Notes under the pieces: generated by a model | Seen by the model: only the letters and a program-made list of their open reading frames with translations | Databases searched by the model: none | Told to the model about the DNA's origin: nothing | In this document: positions 1 to 8,583 of the stretch, piece after piece | Layout: the number at the start of each line of letters is the position of its first letter | Position numbering within the stretch: the stretch's first letter is position 1 | Source: Arachis hypogaea | Lineage: Eukaryota; Streptophyta; Magnoliopsida; Fabales; Fabaceae | Assembly: GCF_003086295.3 (NCBI RefSeq) | Contig: NC_092038.1 | Coordinates: 96,441,837-96,505,836 of the forward strand | DNA length: 64,000 bases | Direction of reading: 5' to 3' | Made by a program: the position numbers and the translations under genes

Positions 1-931
1 CTTATAGGATCTTTTGACATTGTATCAGTACCTTATGCAACTTTTTGACAACCTTATGACATTGTACATGTTTTTCCACAGCATGAGTCTCTAAACCCCA
101 TGGTTGGGGGTGAGGAGCTCTGCTGTGTCTTGATGGATTAATGCAATTACTACTGTTTCTCATTCAATCATGCTTGCTTCCATTCTAAGATAATACTTGT
201 TCTTAACCCGGATGAATGTGATGATCCGTGACAATCATCATCATTCTCAACCATGAACGTGTGATTGACAACCACCTCCGTTCTATCTTAGATTAAGTAG
301 TTATCTCTTAGGTTCTTTAACCGGAATCTTCGTGGTATAAGCTAGACTGATGGCGGCATTCAAGAGAATCCGGAAGGTCTAAACCTTGTCTGTGGTATTC
401 TGAGTAGGATTCAATGACTGAATGACTGTGACGTGCTTCAATCTCCTGAAGGCGGGGCGTTAGTGACAGACGCCAAAAGAATCACTGGATTCTACTCCGG
501 TCTGATTGAGAACCGACAGATGGAATGCCGTGCCGTGACAGGGCATTAGGAATCGTTCCAATGAGAGGATGGGAGGTAGCCATTGACAACGGTGAAACCC
601 TACATACAGCTTGCCATGGAAGGAGACTCGCGTGACTGAAGAAGAAGACAGTAGGAAAGCAGAGATTCAGAAGATGGAGCATCTCCAAACCTCAACCTAC
701 TCTCCATTACTGCAAAACAAGTAATCATTTCATGTTCTTTTGCTTTTCACAATCAATCCTGATAATTTCTGATATCCTGACTAAGATTTACAAGATAACC
801 ATAGCTTGCTTCAAGCCGACAATCTCTGTGGGATCGACCCTTGCTCACGCAAGGTATTACTTGGACGACCCAGTACACTTGCTGGTTAGTTGTGCGGGAT
901 TGCAAAAGTGTGATTGCAATTTCGTGCACCA
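1..931 (+). repeat. 5' LTR of element 1 (3' portion)
   Basis: Position 1 corresponds to 10157 in the 3' LTR and the two run colinear to the terminal GTGCACCA (931 and 11087). It holds the end of the LTR, including the conserved stretch ending GGGATCGACCC...GTGCACCA that all Athila-like LTRs here share. The short ORFs in it are fortuitous. Confidence 0.95.
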
Positions 932-937
932 AGTTTT

Positions 938-956
938 TGGCGCCGTTGCCGGGGAT
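938..956 (+). other. Primer binding site (tRNA-Asp type), element 1
   Basis: TGGCGCCGTTGCCGGGGAT begins six bases after the LTR end. It is complementary to the 3' end of plant tRNA-Asp, the usual minus-strand primer of Athila-lineage elements. It fixes the 5' LTR end and the element's orientation. Confidence 0.93.
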
Positions 957-1576
957 TGTTGAGTTTGGACAACTGACGGCTTATCTTGTTCCTTAGATTA
1001 GGACTATTTTATTTTTGTTGGTTTAGAGTCTTTTAGTTGAGTCTAGTTTCGTATTCTAAGTTTGGTGTCAATTGCATGCTTTTGTTTTTCTTTTAATTTT
1101 CGAATTTTGCATGTTCTTAGTCCCTTTTTGATTCATAAAAGTTTTAAGTTTGGTGTCCCCTTTGTGTTTTTCCTTAAAAATTTTCGAAAATTTAGTGTTT
1201 GATTTTCTAAAAGTTTTAAGTTTAGTGTCTTTTGTGTTTTTCTCTTTCCTCTTTTTCAAAATCAAATCTTTTTCATAAAAATTTTTCAATCATATCTTTT
1301 TAATCATTTTTATTTGCAATCATATTTTCTCAATCATATCTTTTTCAAAATAATTTTTCAATCATATCTTTTTAATTGCTGTTTTCAAAATCTTTTTAAT
1401 TAACTAATTGATTTAGTTTTCAATTTGCTTTGATCTTATTCTCTTTTTGATTTTCGAATTTTATTTTGTTTTATTTTATTTTATTTTATTTTTTTTTCGT
1501 TTATTCAAAAAAAAAAAAAAAAAACAAAAACAAAATTTATCTCTTTGCAATCATTATCATTTCCCTTTTGTCCATC
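957..1576 (+). other. Untranslated leader of element 1
   Basis: AT-rich leader with T-rich runs and no plausible gene. It contains AAGTTTGGTGT at 1058-1068 and 1146-1156 and a one-base variant at 1218-1228, copies of the motif that also abuts the 3' LTR (9545-9557). A weak hairpin-like repeat follows the primer site, matching a better one in the Feral-like element and in C. Confidence 0.7.
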
Positions 1577-4093
1577 ATGGACTCAAGTGGGACTAATCAG
1601 TCCAAAAGGACTCTGGGGTCATATGCTAACCCCATTACAGCTGCATATGGGAGTAGCATCTGTACACCTCCCATCAAAGCAAGCAGCTTTGAACTAAATC
1701 CTCAACTCATTATCATAGTGCAGCAAAATTGCCAGTATTCCGGTCTTCCACAGGAAGAACCTACTGAGTTTCTGGCACAGTTTTTACAAATTGCTGACAC
1801 AGTACATGATAAAGAGGTTGATCAGGATGTCTACAGACTATTACTGTTTCCATTTGCTGTAAAAGATCAAGCTAAAAGGTGGTTGAATAACCAACCTACA
1901 GCAAGCATAAAGACATGGAAACAGTTGTCAGACAAATTCCTGAATCATTTTTACCCTCCAAAAAGGATGACACAGTTAAGACTGGACATCCAAGGCTTTA
2001 AACAAGAGGATAATGAATCCCTTTTTAATGCTTGGGAGAGGTATAGAGGTATGTTAAGGAAATGTCCCTCTGAAATGTTTTCAGAGTGGGTACAGTTAGA
2101 CATTTTCTACTATGGGCTTACAGAAAAAGCTCAGATGTCTTTAGACCACTCAGCTGGTGGATCTATACACATGAGGAAGACAATTGAAGAAGCTCAAGAG
2201 CTTATAGACACTGTTGCTAGAAACCAATATTTATACTCTAGCAATGAGTTCTCTCCAAAAGAGGAGGTCATGGCAGTAGTCACTGACCCTAGTCCTCAAG
2301 AACAGATAACAGAGCTTAATCAACAATTGCTCCTGATAACAGAACAGTTAGCAGATTTTAAAGAGATACTCAATGAAACTAAAGTTGCTAACAAGAGCAT
2401 AGAACTGCAGTTAAATCAAGCAAAACAGCAATTATCCAAACAGATAACAGAGGAATGTCAAGCAGTTCAATTGAGGAGTGGGAAGACCCTGAATAACACT
2501 GCTCAGAAGAGTAAAAAGCCAAACAAGGAACAATTGACAGAGGACAACCAAACCACTGTGCAAAATCCCTCTGAGGACAGTAAGAGCCCAGAGAGGAATA
2601 TTGTTGGCGTTCAAACGCCAGAAAGGGAAGGAAAGCTGGCGTTAAACGCCCATTCCTTGCCCAGTTCTGGCGTTCAAACGCCAGAAAGGGGAGAGAAGTT
2701 GGCGTTTAACGCCCAAACTTCACCCATTCCTGGCGTTCAAACGCCAAGGGAGACTCAGACACCTGAGAGTGCTGACAGTAATCCCTCTAACAAGGCTTCT
2801 TCAACCACTTCTGTAAGGAATAAACCTGCAGCATCTAAGGTTGAAGAATATAAAGCCAAGATGCCTTATCCTCAAAAACTCCGCCAAGCGGAACAGGATA
2901 AGCAATTTGCCCGCTTTGCAGACTATCTAAGGACCCTTGAAATAAAGATTCCGTTTGCAGAGGCACTTGAGCAAATACCTTCTTATGCTAAGTTCATGAA
3001 AGAGATCTTAAGTCATAAGAAGGATTGGAGAGAAACTGAAAAAGTGTTTCTCACTGAAGAATGCAGTGCAGTCATATTAAAGAGCTTACCAGAAAAGCTT
3101 CAAGATCCAGGAAGCTTTATGATACCATGCACATTAGAAGGTGCTTGCACTAAGACATCTCTATGTGATCTTGGAGCAAGCATCAATCTAATACCTGTAT
3201 CCACTATCAGAAAGCTTGGGTTGACTGGCGAAGTCAAACCAACCCGGATATGCCTCCAACTTGCTGATGGCTCCGTTAAATACTCATCAGGCATAATTGA
3301 GGACATGATTGTCAAGGTTGGGCCATTTGCCTTTCCCACTGACTTTGTGGTGCTGGAAATGGAGGAGCACAAGAGTGCAACTCTCATTCTAGGAAGACCT
3401 TTCCTAGCAACTGGACGAACTCTCATTGATGTACAAAAGGGGGAAGTAACCTTGAGAGTCAATGAGGATGAGTTCAAGTTGAATGCTGTGAAAGCTATGC
3501 AGCATCCAGACACACCAATTGACTGCATGGGCGCTGACATCATTGACTCTCTGGTAGAAGAGATCAATATGGCTGAGAGCCTAGAATCAGAGCTTGAGGA
3601 CATCTTCAAGGATGCCCAACCTGATCAAGAAGAACTAGAGGAGGCAAAGGAATTTTCGAAAATTCCTCAGGAGGAGGATAAGCCTCCCAAGCCTGAACTC
3701 AAACCATTACCATCATCCTTGAAATATGCATTTCTGGGAGAGGGTGACACTTTTCCAGTGATTATAAGCTCTGCTTTAAACTCACAGGAAGAGGAAGCAC
3801 TGATTCAAGTGCTGAGGACGCACAAGACAGCTCTTGGGTGGTCCATAAGTGATCTTAAGGGCATTAGCCCAGCTAGATGCATGCACAAGATCCTGTTGGA
3901 GGATAATGCCAAACCAGTGGTCCAACCACAGAGGAGGCTAAATCCTGCCATGAAGGAGGTGGTGCAGAAAGAGGTCACTAAATTACTAGAGGCTGGGATT
4001 ATTTATCCTATTTCTGATAGCCCCTGGGTGAGCCCTGTCCAAGTTGTTCCCAAAAAGGGAGGCATGACAGTGGTTCATAATGAAAAAAAATGA
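1577..4093 (+). CDS. gag: Gag and aspartic protease polyprotein, element 1
   Basis: About 838 codons. I start at the ATG at 1577 because the aligned start in copy C (47219) is there and the upstream in-frame codons are low-complexity leader. A Retrotrans_gag capsid domain covers about residues 85-215 ([32 protein letters not shown]). No CCHC zinc knuckle is visible. A Gln-rich segment and an in-frame palindrome array follow, then a conserved Athila pre-protease region ([19 protein letters not shown]) and a retropepsin-like domain with [11 protein letters not shown] near residue 531 and [11 protein letters not shown] near 605. The frame ends in a run of eight A at 4083-4090, where copy C has seven and reads through into RT. 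One extra A therefore appears to separate gag-protease from pol; an assembly error is possible. Confidence 0.92.
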   Translation: MDSSGTNQSKRTLGSYANPITAAYGSSICTPPIKASSFELNPQLIIIVQQNCQYSGLPQEEPTEFLAQFLQIADTVHDKEVDQDVYRLLLFPFAVKDQAKRWLNNQPTASIKTWKQLSDKFLNHFYPPKRMTQLRLDIQGFKQEDNESLFNAWERYRGMLRKCPSEMFSEWVQLDIFYYGLTEKAQMSLDHSAGGSIHMRKTIEEAQELIDTVARNQYLYSSNEFSPKEEVMAVVTDPSPQEQITELNQQLLLITEQLADFKEILNETKVANKSIELQLNQAKQQLSKQITEECQAVQLRSGKTLNNTAQKSKKPNKEQLTEDNQTTVQNPSEDSKSPERNIVGVQTPEREGKLALNAHSLPSSGVQTPERGEKLAFNAQTSPIPGVQTPRETQTPESADSNPSNKASSTTSVRNKPAASKVEEYKAKMPYPQKLRQAEQDKQFARFADYLRTLEIKIPFAEALEQIPSYAKFMKEILSHKKDWRETEKVFLTEECSAVILKSLPEKLQDPGSFMIPCTLEGACTKTSLCDLGASINLIPVSTIRKLGLTGEVKPTRICLQLADGSVKYSSGIIEDMIVKVGPFAFPTDFVVLEMEEHKSATLILGRPFLATGRTLIDVQKGEVTLRVNEDEFKLNAVKAMQHPDTPIDCMGADIIDSLVEEINMAESLESELEDIFKDAQPDQEELEEAKEFSKIPQEEDKPPKPELKPLPSSLKYAFLGEGDTFPVIISSALNSQEEEALIQVLRTHKTALGWSISDLKGISPARCMHKILLEDNAKPVVQPQRRLNPAMKEVVQKEVTKLLEAGIIYPISDSPWVSPVQVVPKKGGMTVVHNEKK
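2604..2747 (+). repeat. In-frame palindromic word array inside gag
   Basis: Five words of the form GGCGTT-N-AACGCC, with T/GGCG starts at 2605, 2637, 2668, 2700 and 2731 (spacing 32, 31, 32, 31). They encode alternating GVQTP and (A/F)NA(H/Q) peptides, a 63-nt, 21-residue double unit. Outside coding sequence the same word is spaced at 31. Confidence 0.88.
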
Positions 4094-6584
4094 ACTGGTT
4101 CCTACAAGGACAGTCACAGGGTGGCGCATGTGTATTGACTACAGAAGGCTCAATACAGCCACCAGAAAGGATCATTTTCCTTTACCATTCATAGACCAAA
4201 TGCTAGAAAGACTAGCTGGTCATGATTATTACTGCTTTTTGGATGGCTATTCAGGCTACAACCAAATTGCAGTAGACCCTCAGGACCAAGAGAAAACAGC
4301 ATTCACCTGCCCTTCAGGCGTGTTTGCCTACAGAAGAATGCCTTTTGGTCTGTGCAATGCACCTGCAACCTTTCAGAGGTGCATGCTCTCTATCTTCTCA
4401 GATATGGTAGAGAAATTTCTGGAAGTCTTCATGGATGACTTTTCAGTATATGGAGACTCATTTAGCTCCTGTCTTAATCACCTAGCACTTGTCTTGAAAA
4501 GATGCCAAGAGACTAACCTGGTTTTAAACTGGGAGAAATGTCACTTTATGGTGACTGAAGGAATTGTCCTTGGGCACAAAATTTCAAGCAAGGGAATAGA
4601 GGTGGATAAGGCAAAGGTAGAGGTAATTAAAAAATTACCACCACCTGCCAATGTTAAGGCAATCAGAAGCTTTCTGGGGCATGCAGGATTTTACAGAAGG
4701 TTTATAAAGGATTTTTCGAAAATTGCAAAACCTCTGAGTAATCTGTTAGCTGCTGACACACCATTTGTGTTTGACACACAGTGTCTGCAGGCATTTGAGA
4801 CCCTGAAAGCTAAGTTGGTCACAGCACCAGTTATCTCTGCACCAGATTGGGCATTACCATTTGAATTAATGTGTGATGCCAGTGATCATGCCATTGGTGC
4901 AGTGTTGGGACAAAGGCATAATAAACTTCTGCACGTCATTTATTATGCTAGTCGTGTTCTAAATGACGCACAGAAGAACTACACAACAACAGAAAAAGAG
5001 TTACTTGCAGTGGTCTATGCCATTGACAAGTTTAGATCCTATCTCGTGGGATCCAAAGTGGTTGTGTACACTGACCATGCTGCTCTTAAATATCTACTCA
5101 CAAAGCAGGATTCAAAACCCAGGCTCATTAGATGGGTGTTGCTTCTGCAAGAGTTTGATATAGAAATAAGAGACAGAAAAGGGACAGAGAACCAAGTAGC
5201 AGATCATCTGTCCCGAATAGAACCAGTAGCTGGGGCGTCCCTCCCTTCTACTGAGATCTCAGAGACTTTCCCAGATGAGCAACTATTTGCCATTCAGGAA
5301 GCTCCATGGTTTGCAGATATTGCAAATTTTAAAGCTGTGAGGTTCATACCCAAGGAGTACAGTTACATGCAGAGAAAGAAATTAATTTCAGATGCCAAGT
5401 ACTACCTCTGGGATGAACCATATCTCTTTAAGAGATGTGCTGACGGAGTGATCCGCAGGTGTGTACCCAGAGAAGAAGCACAGAGGATCCTATGGCACTG
5501 CCATGGATCACAGTATGGAGGACATTTTGGAAGTGAGCGAACAGCCACTAAAGTCCTCCAATGTGGCTTCTACTGGCCTACTCTCTATAAAGATTCCCGA
5601 GAGTTTGTGCGTAACTGTGACAGTTGCCAAAGAGCTGGTAATCTGCCTCATGGATATGCCATGCCTCAACAAGGGATATTAGAGATAGAGCTGTTTGATG
5701 TATGGGGAATTGATTTCATGGGGCCATTCCCACAATCATACTCAAACACTTACATTCTGGTGGCAGTGGACTATGTATCTAAGTGGGTAGAAGCAATTGC
5801 TACACCCACTAATGATACTAAGACTGTACTGAAATTCCTCCAGAAGAACATTTTCAGCAGATTTGGCGTTCCCAGAGTGCTAATTAGTGATGGGGGAACT
5901 CATTTCTGCAATAAACAGCTACACCTTGCTATGGTCAGATATGGAATTAGCCACAAAGTGGCAACTCCGTATCATCCACAGACAAATGGGCAAGCAGAAG
6001 TCTCTAACAGAGAGCTAAAAAGAATCCTAGAACGGACTGTAATGTCCCGAAGAAAGGATTGGGCAAAGAGCTTGGATGATGCTCTGTGGGCATACAGAAC
6101 AGCATTCAAGACTCCTATAGGTACCTCTCCATACCAATTGGTGTATGGGAAGGCCTGTCATTTGCCTGTGGAACTGGAACATAAAGCCTACTGGGCAACC
6201 AGATTCCTAAACATGGATGCACAGTTAGCTGGTGAGAAAAGACTGCTCCAGCTAAATGAGCTAGAAGAGTTCAGACTCAATTCCTTTGAAAATGCAAAAA
6301 TTTATAAGGAAAAGGCAAAGAAGTGGCATGACAAGAGATTGTCAACCAGAGTCTTTGAGCCAGGACAAAAAGTTCTGCTCTTCAACTCTAGGCTCAAACT
6401 GTTTCCAGGAAAACTCAAATCCCGTTGGAGGGGTCCGTATGTGATTACAGGAGTGTCACCATATGGATATGTTGAGCTTCAGGATATTGATTCTGATAAG
6501 AAGTTCATTGTTAATGGACAGAGAATCAAACATTACCTTGAAGGAAACTTTGAGCAGGAATGCTCACAACTGAGACTTGAGTGA
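4080..6584 (+). CDS. pol: Reverse transcriptase-RNase H-integrase, element 1
   Basis: An 834-codon open frame, +1 relative to gag-protease. RT has [29 protein letters not shown] and the catalytic MDD at residues 118-120. RNase H has [13 protein letters not shown] near 265, [10 protein letters not shown] near 330 and ADHLSRIE. Integrase has an HHCC zinc region (about 471-520), then GIDFMGPF with D near 545, ISDGG with D near 604, and E near 640 in [10 protein letters not shown], giving D,D35E spacing. A C-terminal SH3-like region ([10 protein letters not shown] to IKHYLE) ends the protein. No chromodomain is present. Apart from the upstream frameshift the frame is intact. The internal ATG at 4080 lies in the frameshift overlap and is probably not a native start. 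Confidence 0.94.
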   Translation: MKKNELVPTRTVTGWRMCIDYRRLNTATRKDHFPLPFIDQMLERLAGHDYYCFLDGYSGYNQIAVDPQDQEKTAFTCPSGVFAYRRMPFGLCNAPATFQRCMLSIFSDMVEKFLEVFMDDFSVYGDSFSSCLNHLALVLKRCQETNLVLNWEKCHFMVTEGIVLGHKISSKGIEVDKAKVEVIKKLPPPANVKAIRSFLGHAGFYRRFIKDFSKIAKPLSNLLAADTPFVFDTQCLQAFETLKAKLVTAPVISAPDWALPFELMCDASDHAIGAVLGQRHNKLLHVIYYASRVLNDAQKNYTTTEKELLAVVYAIDKFRSYLVGSKVVVYTDHAALKYLLTKQDSKPRLIRWVLLLQEFDIEIRDRKGTENQVADHLSRIEPVAGASLPSTEISETFPDEQLFAIQEAPWFADIANFKAVRFIPKEYSYMQRKKLISDAKYYLWDEPYLFKRCADGVIRRCVPREEAQRILWHCHGSQYGGHFGSERTATKVLQCGFYWPTLYKDSREFVRNCDSCQRAGNLPHGYAMPQQGILEIELFDVWGIDFMGPFPQSYSNTYILVAVDYVSKWVEAIATPTNDTKTVLKFLQKNIFSRFGVPRVLISDGGTHFCNKQLHLAMVRYGISHKVATPYHPQTNGQAEVSNRELKRILERTVMSRRKDWAKSLDDALWAYRTAFKTPIGTSPYQLVYGKACHLPVELEHKAYWATRFLNMDAQLAGEKRLLQLNELEEFRLNSFENAKIYKEKAKKWHDKRLSTRVFEPGQKVLLFNSRLKLFPGKLKSRWRGPYVITGVSPYGYVELQDIDSDKKFIVNGQRIKHYLEGNFEQECSQLRLE

Positions 6585-6596
6585 TTCTCAGTGAAA

Positions 6597-6643
6597 GTCC
6601 AGCTAAAGACAGTAAAGAAGCGCTTGCTGGGAGGCAACCCAGT
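6597..6643 (+). promoter_or_regulatory. Two-hairpin RNA module downstream of the pol stop, element 1
   Basis: Begins 12 nt after the TGA at 6582-6584. HP1 is GTCCAGCTAAAGAC (6597-6610; 3 bp). A 15-nt linker ends in AAGCGCTT. HP2 is GCTGGGAGGCAACCCAGT (6626-6643; stem CTGGG/CCCAG plus a G-U pair, loop AGGCAA). Five other elements in the window carry the same 14+15+18 arrangement with compensating stem changes. The structure comes from reading paired bases; its function is unknown. Confidence 0.8.
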
Positions 6644-6745
6644 CATTAGTAGGTTGTATGATTAGTTCTTACAGAGGCAAATATCAAAAATGAAGGAATT
6701 CACAGAGTTACAGAAGGATTCAGCTCAAAAAGTAGAGAAAATGAG

Positions 6746-7050
6746 CTTACTGGCGAAAAAACGCCAGTAAGGGGCATTTTGGGCGTTAAACGCCAGAATG
6801 GGTACCATTCTGGGCGTTTAACGCCAGGAATGGTGCCATTTTGGGCGTTAAACGCCAGAATGGGCACCATTCTGGGCGTTTAACGCCAGGTGTGCAGCAT
6901 CACTGGGCGTTCAGAAAAACGCCCAGTGAGGAAGGCTTTCTGGCGTTTAACGCCAGCCAGGGTACCTGGCTGGGCGTTAAACGCCCAAAAGGGGTGCCAA
7001 GTGGGCGTTAAACGCCAGAATGGGTGCCATTCTGGGCGTTTAACGCCAGA
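6746..7050 (+). repeat. 31-nt phased palindromic word array, element 1
   Basis: The array opens with a hairpin whose 10-bp arms CTTACTGGCG / CGCCAGTAAG flank six A. Then GGGCGTT(T/A)AACGCC-type words start near 6781, 6812, 6843, 6873, 6905, 6941, 6972, 7003 and 7034: spacing 31, 31, 30, 32, 36, 31, 31, 31. Linker sequences differ while the period holds. It is noncoding and lies between the hairpin module and ORF3. Confidence 0.93.
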
Positions 7051-7398
7051 AAGGTGGGGGGACCACACTTTTGTTTTCAACTCAATTTTTTTCAAACTTT
7101 CCTCTTTTTACCCATACTCTTCTACATAAATGCACTTCAAACTTTCATTATTCACTTTCAAATCTTCACAAATCAAAACTTTTCTTCAAATCTATTTCAA
7201 AATAATCTCAAATCTTCTTCAAAAACTCACCCTTTTCTCAATTTCTTTTCATATCTTTCAAATTTCCTTTCAAATCTCTCTTTTTTTTCGAAAATCTCTC
7301 CCCCCACTCTATAAATGAACGTTCCTCACCCCTCCTTCCTCACACCATTCGAATTTCCTCTTCCTCTCTCCCTCTCTTCTCTTCTTTCTTTTCTGTTT
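7051..7398 (+). other. Intergenic AT/pyrimidine-rich stretch before ORF3
   Basis: Pyrimidine-rich sequence with many TTTCAAA and CTTC runs. I see no gene; overlapping small ORFs here are low-complexity artefacts. Confidence 0.6.
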
Positions 7399-7433
7399 GC
7401 TTGAGGACAAGCAAAACCTCTAAGTTTGGTGTG
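7399..7433 (+). promoter_or_regulatory. Internal copy of the 3' priming-region motif, upstream of ORF3
   Basis: GCTTGAGGACAAGC, a short spacer and then TAAGTTTGGTGTG closely copy the sequence just before the 3' LTR (9522-9557). The Feral-like element, C and B also keep a copy in front of ORF3 or its remnant. It could be a central priming site or an element for ORF3 expression; the role is inferred. Confidence 0.65.
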
Positions 7434-7470
7434 CTTTTCCGTGATCACTAAGCCAAGATTCATCAAGATC

Positions 7471-8583
7471 ATGGCTCCTAAGGGAAAACAAACCAACTCA
7501 AGAGGAAAGAAAGAGACTAATCCAAAGAATCTTTGGAATGAAGAGAAGTTCTTAACCAAAGAACATGAAGACCATTATCATAAAATAATGGGTCTGAGGT
7601 CAGTGATCCCGGAAGTTAAATTTGATCTGAAAGAAGATGAATATCCGGAGATCCAAGAGCAAATTCGAAACAGAGGTTGGGAAGTTCTGACCAATCCTGA
7701 GACAAAGGTTGGAAGGAACATGGTTCAGGAATTCTACTCTAATCTGTGGCTGACAGATAAGCAGAGAATGACTGGAACTGCTTACCATACCTACAGAACC
7801 ATGGTCAGAGGGAAAGTTATGTACTTCCATCTAGACAAAATAAGAGAAATCTTCAAACTACCTCAACTACAAGATGATCCTGATTCCTTCAATAGGAGGA
7901 TGGTGAGAGTAGATAAAGGGCTGGATCAAGTTCTAGAGGACATATGCCTCCCTGGGACTAAGTGGATAACCAATTCAAAGGGTGTCCCAAACCAACTCAA
8001 GAGGGGAGACCTCAAGCCAATTGCAAGAGGTTGGCTAGACTTTATTGGGCGTTCCATATTGCCCACTAGCAACCGTTCTGAGGTCACCATCAAGAGAGCA
8101 GTGATGATTCATTGCATTATGCTTGGAAAAGAAGTGGAGGTTCATCATGTGATTGCTTGTGAGATCTACACAATTGCAAATAAGAATTCCACTGAAGCCA
8201 AATTGGCCTACCCAAGCTTGATTTCCTTGCTCTGTAAAGAGGCTGGGGTGAAGATGGGAGTAGATGAGTTCATACCCATTGAACACCCAATCACCAAGAA
8301 GTCAATGGAAGGACAAGTGCAAGACAACTCCATCAAGAGGAGGGCGCAGGAATTCCTCCCTGAATTCCCAAGAATTGACTACTGGTCCAGCCTAGAAGCA
8401 TCTATTAACAAGCTGCAAGAGACTATGGAGCAACTGAAGGAAGAACAGCAGAATCAGAACTGCATGCTCTGCAAATTGCTGAAGGAGCAAGAGAAGCAGG
8501 GGCGTGAAATCCAAGAACTGAAACGCCAAAAGTTCTCCTCTCAAGCTGAGGGAGCATCTACTTCTCAAAATCAAGGTTGTTGA
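7471..8583 (+). CDS. ORF3: plant transposon-protein domain with C-terminal coiled coil
   Basis: 370 codons from ATG 7471 (MAPKGKQ). I prefer this to the upstream in-frame ATG at 7426 because ORF3 remnants in C, B and the Feral-like element also begin at the MAPKG position. The central part (FYSNLWLTDKQRMTGTAYHT, VRGKVMYFHLDKIREIFKLP, KRAVMIHCIMLGKEVEVHHV) resembles the putative plant transposon protein domain of Athila-type elements (Pfam Transposase_32, from memory). Residues about 310-355 (LQETMEQLKEEQQNQ, EIQELKRQK) look like a coiled coil. No signal peptide or membrane segment is visible, so although it sits where env-like genes lie, the sequence does not support an envelope glycoprotein. 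It is intact here and largely deleted elsewhere in the window. Confidence 0.85.
   Translation: MAPKGKQTNSRGKKETNPKNLWNEEKFLTKEHEDHYHKIMGLRSVIPEVKFDLKEDEYPEIQEQIRNRGWEVLTNPETKVGRNMVQEFYSNLWLTDKQRMTGTAYHTYRTMVRGKVMYFHLDKIREIFKLPQLQDDPDSFNRRMVRVDKGLDQVLEDICLPGTKWITNSKGVPNQLKRGDLKPIARGWLDFIGRSILPTSNRSEVTIKRAVMIHCIMLGKEVEVHHVIACEIYTIANKNSTEAKLAYPSLISLLCKEAGVKMGVDEFIPIEHPITKKSMEGQVQDNSIKRRAQEFLPEFPRIDYWSSLEASINKLQETMEQLKEEQQNQNCMLCKLLKEQEKQGREIQELKRQKFSSQAEGASTSQNQGC

Noticed and set aside
482..688. 68-codon minus-strand ORF repeated at 10638-10844
   Set aside because: Lies inside both LTRs of element 1; duplicated only because LTRs are duplicated. Similar ORFs at 27599 and 35239 have the same explanation.
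3100..3609. 169-codon minus-strand ORF, and its counterpart at 48910-49257
   Set aside because: Antisense shadow of the protease domain, present in both copies because the sense strand is conserved.
4083..4093. Programmed ribosomal frameshift at the eight-A run
   Set aside because: The shift needed is +1 (or -2), not the -1 typical of A-rich slippery sites, and copy C has seven A with an open frame. A one-base insertion or sequence error is simpler.
6746..7050. CRISPR-like array (palindromic repeat, regular spacer)
   Set aside because: The words are short, variable and occur in gag, LTR and noncoding parts of plant retrotransposons; no cas genes, and linkers are not unique spacers. The architecture is only superficially similar.
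7471..8583. ORF3 as a retroviral envelope gene
   Set aside because: Position fits, but there is no signal peptide, transmembrane segment or cleavage region visible; the domain resembles a plant transposon protein instead.
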